Assembly (NCBI GenBank): GCA_050248375.1
Contig: JBFWSL010000177.1
Span: 1 to 8,426 of the forward strand
Reading direction: 5' to 3'
From: JAYZVT01 sp050248375
GTDB taxonomy: Bacteria > Pseudomonadota > Alphaproteobacteria > Rhizobiales > Methyloligellaceae
Length of the DNA stretch: 8,426 bases
Of the stretch, positions 1-5,933 are shown piece after piece. Position 1 is the stretch's first letter, and each line of letters opens with the position of its first letter. The translations under genes and the position numbers were made by a program. A model generated the notes under the pieces. The model did no database searches. It was not told the DNA's origin and saw nothing but the letters and a program-made list of their open reading frames with translations.

Positions 1-2
1 TG

Positions 3-1088
3 GAGGAACGGCGCAACAACCGCTCCGTCGAGCGCCGCCTCAAGGACCGGCTCAAGACCGACCGTGCCCGCATCCAGGTCGGGCGCATCAGCCACTTTGG
101 CCTGCTGGAGATGTCGCGCCAGCGCCTGCGCACCGGCGTCGTCGAGGGCTCGACCCGGCAGTGCCCGATGTGCCAGGGCAGCGGTTATGTCCGCTCAACG
201 GAGTCCGTTGCGCTCGACGTGCTGCGCAACATCGAGGACAGCCTGATGAGTGACGGCGCGGCCGGCATCAGCGCCACCACCTCGGTGGAAGCCGCGCTCT
301 ACATCCTCAACCAGAAGCGCGGCTCGCTGCGCGATATGGAGAGCCGCTACAACGTCCCCATCATCGTCAACGCCGACGATAATCTCCACGGCGCCAACTT
401 CCGCCTCGAACGCTCCGCCAGGGTAGTGGCCGAAAGCCAGACCGCCCGCGTCGTGCGGGCCGAGACCGGCTTCGCTCCCCAGGTCGAGAACGAAGAGGAA
501 GAGGCCCCGGAGGACGGCGAAGCGGCCGCTTCGTCCAGCACCCAAGAACAGGGTCAAGACCAGGAACGCCGCGGCCGCCGCCGCCGCCGCCGCCGCCGTG
601 GGGGCGGACGCGACGAACATTCCGGCGAGGCACGTTCGGCGTCGAACGGTTCCGCCGAAGGCGAACAGGACGCGCCCGCCGCCGAGCAGCAGGCCGAGGC
701 CGAAACCGAGGACGGCGACCGGGAGGGCGGCCAGCGCCGTCCGCGCCGCCGCGGACGCCGCGGCGGCCGCCGCTCGCGTGGCGAAGGCCGCCAGACCGGC
801 AACGGCCAGCAGCAGTCGGCGCACGACGGCTCCGAGGATGCCGGCGAATCGTCCGGCGGCGGCGGTTCCGAGCCGCGCGCGGAAGCCCCGGAACCCCGCG
901 AGGAAGCGTCCGCCCCGTCCGACAACGGCACGAACCGGACGGAAGAGCCAAGGCAGGAGAAGCAAACCAAGCCCGCCCGCGAGCCTGAGATGGCCCAGGA
1001 AGACGCAGGCCCCGACTCCGGCAAGTCCGACGAATCCTCCGGCCCGCGCCGCGGCGGCTGGTGGCAGCGCCGCCTGAGCGGCGGCTGA
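3..1088 (+). CDS. rne: Ribonuclease E, C-terminal part (5' end outside window)
   Basis: RNase E is the endonuclease that starts mRNA decay and processes rRNA and tRNA precursors, and it scaffolds the RNA degradosome. The frame is open from the window edge, so only the last 361 codons are visible. The first ~45 residues match the end of the RNase E/G catalytic region (RIQVGRISHFGLLEMSRQR). The Zn-link motif CPMC follows, with cysteines at 162-164 and 171-173, as in tetrameric RNase E. The small domain runs to about nt 413. The remaining ~220 residues are low-complexity and charged: acidic stretches alternate with arginine-rich patches at 567-599 and 735-780 that should bind RNA, and the protein ends in GGWWQRRLSGG. 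This long tail argues for RNase E rather than the short RNase G. Its stop lies 7 nt before a large hairpin, and the gene converges with the aminotransferase. Identity is secure; tail function is inferred from family knowledge. Confidence 0.96.
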   Translation, partial: EERRNNRSVERRLKDRLKTDRARIQVGRISHFGLLEMSRQRLRTGVVEGSTRQCPMCQGSGYVRSTESVALDVLRNIEDSLMSDGAAGISATTSVEAALYILNQKRGSLRDMESRYNVPIIVNADDNLHGANFRLERSARVVAESQTARVVRAETGFAPQVENEEEEAPEDGEAAASSSTQEQGQDQERRGRRRRRRRRGGGRDEHSGEARSASNGSAEGEQDAPAAEQQAEAETEDGDREGGQRRPRRRGRRGGRRSRGEGRQTGNGQQQSAHDGSEDAGESSGGGGSEPRAEAPEPREEASAPSDNGTNRTEEPRQEKQTKPAREPEMAQEDAGPDSGKSDESSGPRRGGWWQRRLSGG

Positions 1089-1095
1089 CAGGAAA

Positions 1096-1145
1096 TCAAG
1101 ACCTGGCTGGCCTGGCCCCCAGGGGTCAGGCCAGCCAGGTCTTGA
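1096..1145. terminator. Long perfect hairpin between convergent rne and aminotransferase
   Basis: The left arm TCAAGACCTGGCTGGCCTG (1096-1114) is perfectly inverted at 1127-1145 (19 bp). The inner bases 1115-1119 and 1122-1126 can add four G-C pairs and one G-U pair. The right arm contains the last six codons and most of the stop codon of the minus-strand aminotransferase. In the minus direction the stem is followed by a short TTTCC run, which makes a plausible but weak intrinsic terminator. In the plus direction no T-tract follows, so for rne it may act as a 3' end stabiliser or partial bidirectional terminator. The structure is read directly from sequence; termination is inferred. Confidence 0.7.
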
Positions 1146-2304
1146 GCCGGCGCGCAGCCTCCTCCACGTCGGCCGGGCGGCCGGAATAGCAGAAACGGAT
1201 GTAGCCGTTCCCCCGCGCCGCGTCGAAGTCGATGCCGGGCGTCGCGGCGACGCCGGTCTCCCTGAGCATCTTGCCCGCGAAGGCGGCGCTGTCGTTGGTG
1301 AACTTCGTCACGTCCGCATAGATGTAGAAGGCGCCGTCGGCGGGCACCACCTCCGTCAGGCCGGCGCGGGCCAGTTCCTCCAGCATCACTTCGCGGTTGC
1401 GCGCGTAGACGGCCTTGATGGTCTCCAGTTCTTCGATGGCATCGAAGGCAGCCATCGCCGCGAACTGCGACAGCGTCGGCGGCGATATGTAGAGGTTCTG
1501 CGCCAGCCGCTCGATGGTGCGCACCAGACCATCGGGCACGATCATCCAGCCGATGCGCCAGCCGGTCATGCTGAAATATTTCGAGAAGCTGTTGATGACG
1601 ATCGGCGCGTCCGACCAGGAGAGCACCGTCCGCGCCGGCTCCACATAGTCGAGCCCGTGATAGATCTCGTCCGAGATGAACCACATTCCCAGTTCGTCGC
1701 AGGCCCCGGCCAGGCCGCCCAGGCTGTCCCCCAGCAGCATGGTCCCCGTCGGGTTCGCCGGGCTCGCGAGCAGCAGCGCGTCCAGCCTCCTGCGTCCGTG
1801 CGCAGATGCCAGCAACTCCGGCGTGATCGACCAGCGCGATGCCGGACCGGTCTCGATGATTTCGGATTCGGCGCCAACCGCCTTGAGGATATGGCGGTAG
1901 CAGGGATAGCCCGGCGACGGCAGCGCCACGCGCGCGCCCACGTCGAGTATGGCCAGGAAGGCAAGCAGGAAGCCCGCCGAAGACCCCGTTGTCACCACCA
2001 CCCGTTCCGGCGCCACGGAAACACCGTAGCAGTCCCGGTACCATCGGGAGATTCTCTCGCGCAGACGCGGCAGCCCGAGCGCGTCGGTGTAGCCGATAAG
2101 GCTCTCGTCCAGGGCCCGGCGCGCCGCCTCGATCACCGGGCGCGGCGCGGGGGTGCCCGGCTGGCCCACCTCCATATGGATGACGCCCTCCCCCGCCGCC
2201 TCGCGCTCGTTGGCCTGGCGCATGACGTCCATGACGATGAAGGGATCGATGGCGCCCCGGCGCGCCAGCGGCAACCGCAGCGGAGCAATGGTTCGGGACG
2301 GCAT
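1126..2304 (-). CDS. Class I/II PLP-dependent aminotransferase, substrate unknown
   Basis: The 392-residue protein has the length and motifs of fold-type I (AspC-like class I/II) aminotransferases, cytosolic enzymes that move an amino group between an amino acid and a 2-oxo acid via pyridoxal phosphate. Visible landmarks are Tyr72 in GYTD, the SPANPTG loop with Asn184, Asp212 in SDEIYHG (pairs with the PLP ring nitrogen), and the Schiff-base Lys242 in NSFSKYFSMTGWRIGW with phosphate-binding Arg250. Arg370 in GYIRFCYS is the expected substrate alpha-carboxylate ligand. All key residues are present, so it should be active. The ATG at 2304 is preceded by GGAG (complement of 2313-2316) at 8 nt spacing. 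The gene is transcribed against its neighbours, convergent with rne and divergent from the M48 gene, so it is probably a single-gene unit. The motifs do not reveal the substrate; names such as aspC would be guesses. Confidence 0.93.
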   Translation of the reverse strand: MPSRTIAPLRLPLARRGAIDPFIVMDVMRQANEREAAGEGVIHMEVGQPGTPAPRPVIEAARRALDESLIGYTDALGLPRLRERISRWYRDCYGVSVAPERVVVTTGSSAGFLLAFLAILDVGARVALPSPGYPCYRHILKAVGAESEIIETGPASRWSITPELLASAHGRRRLDALLLASPANPTGTMLLGDSLGGLAGACDELGMWFISDEIYHGLDYVEPARTVLSWSDAPIVINSFSKYFSMTGWRIGWMIVPDGLVRTIERLAQNLYISPPTLSQFAAMAAFDAIEELETIKAVYARNREVMLEELARAGLTEVVPADGAFYIYADVTKFTNDSAAFAGKMLRETGVAATPGIDFDAARGNGYIRFCYSGRPADVEEAARRLKTWLA

Positions 2305-2418
2305 GCAAACAACTCCGTGATCGGCGGACAGGCGGATTTAACTAACCCTGTCACGCTGTTGCCGCAATCCCGCCACTGTATCGCAGAAGGCGAATCCCTG
2401 CGTCGGGCGGGACCATCG

Positions 2419-2436
2419 GGAGCCGGAAACGGCTCC
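2419..2436. repeat. Inverted repeat with GAAA loop upstream of M48 promoter
   Basis: GGAGCCG and CGGCTCC form a perfect 7-bp inverted repeat around a GAAA tetraloop. Near-identical ATCGGG/ATCCGGG words flank it (2415-2420 and 2437-2443). It sits about 23 bp upstream of the candidate -35 box. As DNA it could be an operator; as RNA (on a transcript from further upstream) it would be a stable GNRA-capped hairpin. No T-tract follows, so it is not a typical terminator. The structure is seen directly; no role is demonstrated. Confidence 0.4.
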
Positions 2437-2458
2437 ATCCGGGAGGCTGCCGGCCGCG

Positions 2459-2487
2459 TTGACCGTGCCGGGCCGGCTCTCTAGTCT
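2459..2487 (+). promoter_or_regulatory. Candidate sigma70-type promoter for the M48/dsbA-like unit
   Basis: TTGACC (2459-2464, five of six matches to the -35 consensus) is followed after exactly 17 bp by TAGTCT (2482-2487, three of six matches to the -10 consensus, keeping the key TA and final T). Transcription would start near 2494, leaving a leader of about 80 nt before the ATG at 2575. Spacing and -35 are good and -10 is weak, which is common in GC-rich alphaproteobacteria. The prediction is from sequence only. Confidence 0.4.
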
Positions 2488-2574
2488 TCACGCCCGAAGT
2501 GCCTGCGCGCAGGAGAATCGGTCGCCGTCTGTTCGGGCACATGGATTTGAGGCCGCTCGCGGCAAGAAACGGAC

Positions 2575-3978
2575 ATGCGCTTGCTTCGATTTGCATCCAC
2601 CCTGGGCCATGGGGCTGCGGCAGACGCGGGCCGCAGGCTTCTGGCGGCGCTGCTATGCGCCCTGATGATCGTCGCACCCGTGCGCGCTCAGGCGGCCGGC
2701 ATTATCCATGACGCCGAGATCGAGTCCCTGATGCGCGACTACGCCGCCCCCATTTTCAAGGCGGCGGGCGTCGGCAATCACAACATCAACATCCATCTGA
2801 TCGGCTCGCCGGTGTTCAACGCTTTCGTCATCGACGGAAGCAACATGTTCTTCTTCACCGGCACGCTGATGAAAGCGGACACGCCGAACCAGGTTATCGG
2901 CATCATCGCCCACGAGACCGGCCACATTCAGGGCAAGCATCTGTCCCGGCTTCGCATCGCCGCTTCCCAGGCGCGCGCCGCAGCCCTGATGCTTCAGGTG
3001 CTGGGCCTGCTGGCCATCGGCGCCGGCGCCGCGGCGGGGGCCGGCAGCGACCTCAGCGAGGCGGGCACCGCCATCGCCGTCGGCGGCCAGAGCATGGTGC
3101 AGCGCTCGTTCCTCGCCTACCAGCAGTCGGAGGAGTCTTCCGCCGACCAGGCCGCCGTCGCCTATCTCAACGCCACCGGCCAGTCCATGCGCGGCATGCT
3201 GGAGACATTCCAGCGATTCATCGACGAGAGCATGGGTTCGCTCAGCCGCGCCAACCCTTACCTGCAGTCCCATCCGCTGCCCCAGCAGCGAATTGCACAA
3301 TTGCGTGAACTGGCGAAGAACAGCCCTTACTTCGACGTGATGGACCCGCCCGAATTGCAGCTCCGTCACGACCTCATGCGCGCCAAGCTCTCCGGCTTCC
3401 TGGAGCCGCCGCGCACCGTCTTCAACAAGTATCCCAGCTCCGACAAAAGCCTGCCCGCCCGCTACGCCCGCACCATCGCCACCTATTTCGATGGTGGCCT
3501 GCCCCCTTTCCTGCCCAGGGTAGACGACCTCATCGCCGCCATGCCGAACAATCCCTTTTTCCATGAGCTGAAAGGATTTTTCCTGTTCCGCAGCGGCAAG
3601 GCCGATCAAGCCGTCGGCCCCTTCCGCAAGGCCGTGGAGCTGGCTCCGAAGGAAGGCCAGATCCGCGTGCAGCTCGCCCAGGCCCTGCTGGCGACGGACG
3701 CGCGCGGCAACGCCACCGAGGCGATCCAGAATTTACGCCAGGCGATGGCGACTGAATCCAAGAACCCCATCGCCTACCGCCAGCTTGCCATGGCCTATGG
3801 CGCCGTCGGGCGCATCGGCGATGCCGATCTTGCGTCCGCCCATGCCTATCTGTACGAAGGCCGGGTCGAGCAGGCCAAGGCGATGGCCACCCGGGCAAAG
3901 GAAAAGCTTTCGCCATCGTCCAATGGCTGGCTCCAGGCCGACGACATCATTGCTTTCATACCGCCGAAGAAAAACTAG
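2575..3978 (+). CDS. Exported M48 zinc metalloprotease with TPR repeats (BepA-like)
   Basis: This 467-residue secreted protease has a signal peptide (basic start, hydrophobic 22-35, likely cleavage after AQA near residue 40), so it acts in the periplasm. The M48 catalytic core follows: HETGH at 113-117 supplies two zinc-ligand histidines and the catalytic Glu114, and ESSAD at 187-191 supplies the third ligand in the family's ExxxD pattern. SHPLPQQR at 232-239 matches the conserved His-containing segment of BepA-type proteases. Residues ~325-445 look like TPR repeats for protein binding. E. coli BepA has this layout and promotes LptD assembly or degrades misassembled outer-membrane proteins. 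A similar role is inferred here. The ATG at 2575 is the first usable start, because the frame has a stop at 2548-2550; its ribosome binding site is poor and a TTG at 2581 is an alternative. The next gene starts 28 nt downstream, suggesting co-transcription. Confidence 0.92.
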   Translation: MRLLRFASTLGHGAAADAGRRLLAALLCALMIVAPVRAQAAGIIHDAEIESLMRDYAAPIFKAAGVGNHNINIHLIGSPVFNAFVIDGSNMFFFTGTLMKADTPNQVIGIIAHETGHIQGKHLSRLRIAASQARAAALMLQVLGLLAIGAGAAAGAGSDLSEAGTAIAVGGQSMVQRSFLAYQQSEESSADQAAVAYLNATGQSMRGMLETFQRFIDESMGSLSRANPYLQSHPLPQQRIAQLRELAKNSPYFDVMDPPELQLRHDLMRAKLSGFLEPPRTVFNKYPSSDKSLPARYARTIATYFDGGLPPFLPRVDDLIAAMPNNPFFHELKGFFLFRSGKADQAVGPFRKAVELAPKEGQIRVQLAQALLATDARGNATEAIQNLRQAMATESKNPIAYRQLAMAYGAVGRIGDADLASAHAYLYEGRVEQAKAMATRAKEKLSPSSNGWLQADDIIAFIPPKKN

Positions 3979-3992
3979 TCCCGCGGCGGCAC

Positions 3993-4000
3993 AGGAAGGA
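3993..4000 (+). promoter_or_regulatory. Strong ribosome binding site fixing the DsbA-like start
   Basis: AGGAAGGA lies 6 nt before the ATG at 4007. It fixes this start over earlier in-frame starts that would run back into the metalloprotease gene, and it is the best ribosome binding site in the window. The start it selects also places the hydrophobic anchor at the expected N-terminal position. Confidence 0.8.
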
Positions 4001-4006
4001 CCCAGC

Positions 4007-4831
4007 ATGGGCAAGCAAGTTTCCAGTCTCACGACAATCATCACCGCTGCGATCGTCGCGGCGATGGTCTCCGCCGTCGGCACCAGCCTGTTCCTCAAGC
4101 AGAAAGGCGGCGCCCCGCTCGCGTCAGGCACCAGCGGCGGCGACAAGGGCCAGATCGAGAAGATCGTCCACGACTACCTCCTCGCCAATCCGCAGGTGCT
4201 GATCGAGATGTCGACCAAGCTGCAGGCCCAGGGGCTGCAGCAGCAGATCACCGCCCTCTCCAAGGAATTGGAAGCCAAGATCACGGCGAACTCCGACAAG
4301 CTCTACCGCTCCGAACGCGCCCATGTGGCCGGCAACCCGAACGGTGACGTGACCATCGTCGAGTTCACCGACTACAACTGCGGCTACTGCCGCCGTTCCA
4401 TGGTCGACGTGCTCAAGCTCATCGAGAGCGACAAGAACGTGCGCGTGGTGCTGAAGGAAGCGCCGATCTTCGGCCGCGAGCCCTCCGAGGAGGCCGCCAG
4501 GGTCGCTCTCGCAACCCGCAAGCAGAACAAGTACATGGAGTTCCACGTGGCCATGTTCACCGCGCCCGGGCCCGCCGACAAGGCCAAGGCTCTGCGCGTG
4601 GCCAAGGAGCTCGGCCTCGACATGGAGCAGCTCGAGAAGGATATCGAATCCGACGAGGTGAAGGCGGCCCTGGACGAGAATATCGAGCTGACCAAGGAGC
4701 TCGGCATCGAGGGAACGCCCTTCTTCCTGGTCGGCGACCGGGTCCTGCCCGGCGGTCCCGACAACCTCCAGGACGTCCTCAAGGACATGGTGGCCGAAGT
4801 CCGCAAGAACGGCTGTTCGGCCACCTGTTAA
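4007..4831 (+). CDS. Membrane-anchored DsbA/ScsC-like thiol-disulfide oxidoreductase
   Basis: The 274-residue protein has an N-terminal hydrophobic segment (about 9-31) that acts as a signal anchor or signal peptide, placing the rest in the periplasm. Residues ~48-95 (IEKIVHDYLLANPQVLIEM and the helical stretch after it) resemble the N-terminal helical domain of ScsC-type proteins, which in Proteus drives trimerisation and isomerase activity. The thioredoxin-fold domain starts near 106. Its active site is CGYC (Cys125, Cys128) and it has a cis-proline loop GTPFF (Thr237-Pro238), so it should make or shuffle protein disulfides. Unusually, it ends with two more cysteines (Cys270 and Cys274). 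It shares a probable transcript with the M48 protease and is followed by two hairpins, the second a terminator. The family is sure; isomerase versus oxidase is inferred, and a plain DsbA or Com1-like role remains possible. Confidence 0.92.
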   Translation: MGKQVSSLTTIITAAIVAAMVSAVGTSLFLKQKGGAPLASGTSGGDKGQIEKIVHDYLLANPQVLIEMSTKLQAQGLQQQITALSKELEAKITANSDKLYRSERAHVAGNPNGDVTIVEFTDYNCGYCRRSMVDVLKLIESDKNVRVVLKEAPIFGREPSEEAARVALATRKQNKYMEFHVAMFTAPGPADKAKALRVAKELGLDMEQLEKDIESDEVKAALDENIELTKELGIEGTPFFLVGDRVLPGGPDNLQDVLKDMVAEVRKNGCSATC

Positions 4832-4857
4832 CCGGGCAGTTAACGAGGCCTGCCCGG
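4832..4857 (+). repeat. Hairpin directly after the DsbA-like stop codon
   Basis: CCGGGCAG (4832-4839) and CTGCCCGG (4850-4857) form a perfect 8-bp stem with a 10-nt loop, beginning at the base after the stop codon. No T-tract follows (ATTGCTTTGC), so it is not a standard terminator. It may protect the 3' end or slow polymerase ahead of the real terminator 34 nt on. Confidence 0.5.
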
Positions 4858-4890
4858 ATTGCTTTGCAAACAACGGCAAAACTGATAGAC

Positions 4891-4916
4891 GGGGCCGCAG
4901 CTTGCGGCCCCTTTTT
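4891..4916 (+). terminator. Rho-independent terminator after the M48/DsbA-like unit
   Basis: GGGGCCGCA (4891-4899) pairs perfectly with TGCGGCCCC (4903-4911) around a GCT loop, and TTTTT follows at 4912-4916. This is a textbook intrinsic terminator on the plus strand. It separates the envelope unit from aroQ, which therefore needs its own promoter in the roughly 40 bp before its start or depends on read-through. Confidence 0.93.
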
Positions 4917-4958
4917 CATGTCCGCAGGCGCAATTATCCTCACCGGGCAAGGCCTTCC

Positions 4959-5405
4959 ATGTCCAAACCGATATATGTCCTGAACGGCCCCAACCTCAAT
5001 CTGCTGGGCACCCGCGAGACGGACATCTATGGCAAGCAGACCCTGGACGACATCGCCCGGCTCGCCGCCGCCCGGGCCAGGACCCATGGCCTGACGGTTG
5101 ACTTCCGCCAGAGCAACGACGAGGGCGAGCTGGTCGACTGGATCCAGGAAGCGCGCCAGAAAGGCAGCGCCCTGGTCGTCAATGCCGGCGCCTACACCCA
5201 CACCTCCGTCGCCATCCTCGACGCGCTGCTTGCGGCGGACATCCCTTGCGTGGAAGTGCACCTGTCCAACATCTTCCGCCGCGAGGAATTCCGTCACCAG
5301 TCCTATGTGTCGCGGGCCGCGATTGGCATAATCTGCGGCTTCGGCGCGAAGGGTTACGAGCTTGCCATCGACGCTCTCGCCACCCGACTGGGCGGCGCGA
5401 AATAG
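4959..5405 (+). CDS. aroQ: 3-dehydroquinate dehydratase, type II
   Basis: AroQ dehydrates 3-dehydroquinate to 3-dehydroshikimate, the third step of the shikimate pathway, in the cytosol as a dodecamer. The 148-residue length is typical of the type II enzyme, which is unrelated to type I AroD. The N-terminus has the family signature VLNGPNLNLLGTRE with the catalytic Tyr24 on the following flexible lid. Asn75 and His81 lie in VVNAGAYTHTS, Glu99-His101 in the EVHLSN motif, and Arg112 in FRHQSYVS. All expected active-site residues are present. The ATG at 4959 has AAGG 6 nt upstream; earlier in-frame starts would lie inside the preceding terminator. CAATTATCC (4931-4939) could be part of its promoter, but no good -35 is visible. 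accB starts 24 nt after the stop, so the genes are probably co-transcribed. Confidence 0.97.
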   Translation: MSKPIYVLNGPNLNLLGTRETDIYGKQTLDDIARLAAARARTHGLTVDFRQSNDEGELVDWIQEARQKGSALVVNAGAYTHTSVAILDALLAADIPCVEVHLSNIFRREEFRHQSYVSRAAIGIICGFGAKGYELAIDALATRLGGAK

Positions 5406-5429
5406 CAAGAGCAAGAAGGGCCGGTCCCG

Positions 5430-5912
5430 ATGGGAAAAGACATGAAAGACAAGAAGGACGACAAGGACGGCGACGCCGTGGACAGCAAGGTTATCCGCCA
5501 GCTCGCCAGCCTGCTCGACGAGACGGGCCTGACCGAAATCGAGATCGAGCACAAGGACCTGCGCGTGCGCGTGGCCCGCACGCTCACGGCGCCCGTCGCC
5601 GCCCTCGCCGCGCCCGCCTCTGCCATGGCGCCCGCCGCGCTTCCCGCCGGCGGCAAGGAGGAGAAGGGCAAGGTTGCGCCCGGCACCGTGACCTCCCCGA
5701 TGGTCGGCACCGCCTACCGTTCGCCGGAACCCGGCGCCCCGCCCTTCGTCGAAGTCGGCAGCCAGGTCCGCCAGGGCCAGACGATCATGATCGTCGAGGC
5801 CATGAAGACCATGAACCAGATACCCTCGCCCCGTGCCGGCGTGGTCAAGGCCATCCTCGTGGAAGACGGCCAGCCGGTCGAATTCGGCGAGCCGCTCGTC
5901 GTTATCGAGTAA
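5430..5912 (+). CDS. accB: Biotin carboxyl carrier protein of acetyl-CoA carboxylase
   Basis: AccB carries the covalently bound biotin that shuttles CO2 between biotin carboxylase and carboxyltransferase in malonyl-CoA synthesis, the first step of fatty acid synthesis. The 160-residue protein has the usual layout. An N-terminal region (to ~50) contains VIRQLASLLDETGLTEIEIE, an Ala/Pro-rich linker runs over ~52-82, and a biotinyl domain covers ~84-160. The biotin-accepting residue is Lys126 in EAMKTMNQI. The insert YRSPEPGAPPFVEVG (97-110) is the protruding thumb typical of bacterial ACC carriers, which separates it from other lipoyl/biotinyl proteins. The first 18 residues are rich in Lys and Asp. 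The start at 5430 has AAGGG 9 nt upstream; an ATG at 5442 behind GGGAAAAG is nearly as good, so the exact N-terminus is uncertain. accC begins 21 nt downstream. Confidence 0.97.
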   Translation: MGKDMKDKKDDKDGDAVDSKVIRQLASLLDETGLTEIEIEHKDLRVRVARTLTAPVAALAAPASAMAPAALPAGGKEEKGKVAPGTVTSPMVGTAYRSPEPGAPPFVEVGSQVRQGQTIMIVEAMKTMNQIPSPRAGVVKAILVEDGQPVEFGEPLVVIE

Positions 5913-5933
5913 CCACGCGGGCGCAGGCCGGGT

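Larger units (their letters stand above)
2305..2574. other. Divergent intergenic region
   Basis: These 270 bp separate the starts of the minus-strand aminotransferase and the plus-strand metalloprotease and must hold the promoters for both. They contain the aminotransferase ribosome binding site, a 7-bp hairpin with a GAAA loop (2419-2436) and a candidate plus-strand promoter (2459-2487). A few AT-richer bases (2336-2346) near the aminotransferase start could belong to its promoter, but I could not fit a convincing -35/-10 pair. Short open frames here show no recognisable product and no good ribosome binding site. Confidence 0.6.

Noticed and set aside
554..2308. 584-codon minus-strand frame across the rne tail and the aminotransferase
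   Set aside because: It is out of frame with the aminotransferase on the same strand and antisense to rne. It has no motif, and the composition reflects GC content only.
2336..2367. Minus-strand promoter for the aminotransferase (TTGCGG, 17 bp, TAGTTA)
   Set aside because: Spacing is right, but only three and two bases match the -35 and -10 consensus. This is too weak to annotate.
2653..3609. 318-codon minus-strand frame opposite the M48 gene
   Set aside because: It is antisense to a gene with clear catalytic motifs and a signal peptide. The translation has no recognisable domain.
2575..3978. Possible loss of the third zinc ligand in the M48 protease
   Set aside because: The EAD form seen in some relatives is absent, but the family pattern is ExxxD and Glu187-Ser-Ser-Ala-Asp191 satisfies it.
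3785..4006. N-terminal extension of the DsbA-like protein
   Set aside because: The frame is open back into the M48 gene, but the strong ribosome binding site and the signal anchor both fit the ATG at 4007.
4902..4958. Earlier TTG start for aroQ
   Set aside because: It lies inside the terminator hairpin loop and would add 19 residues not found in AroQ proteins. The ATG at 4959 begins the normal N-terminus.
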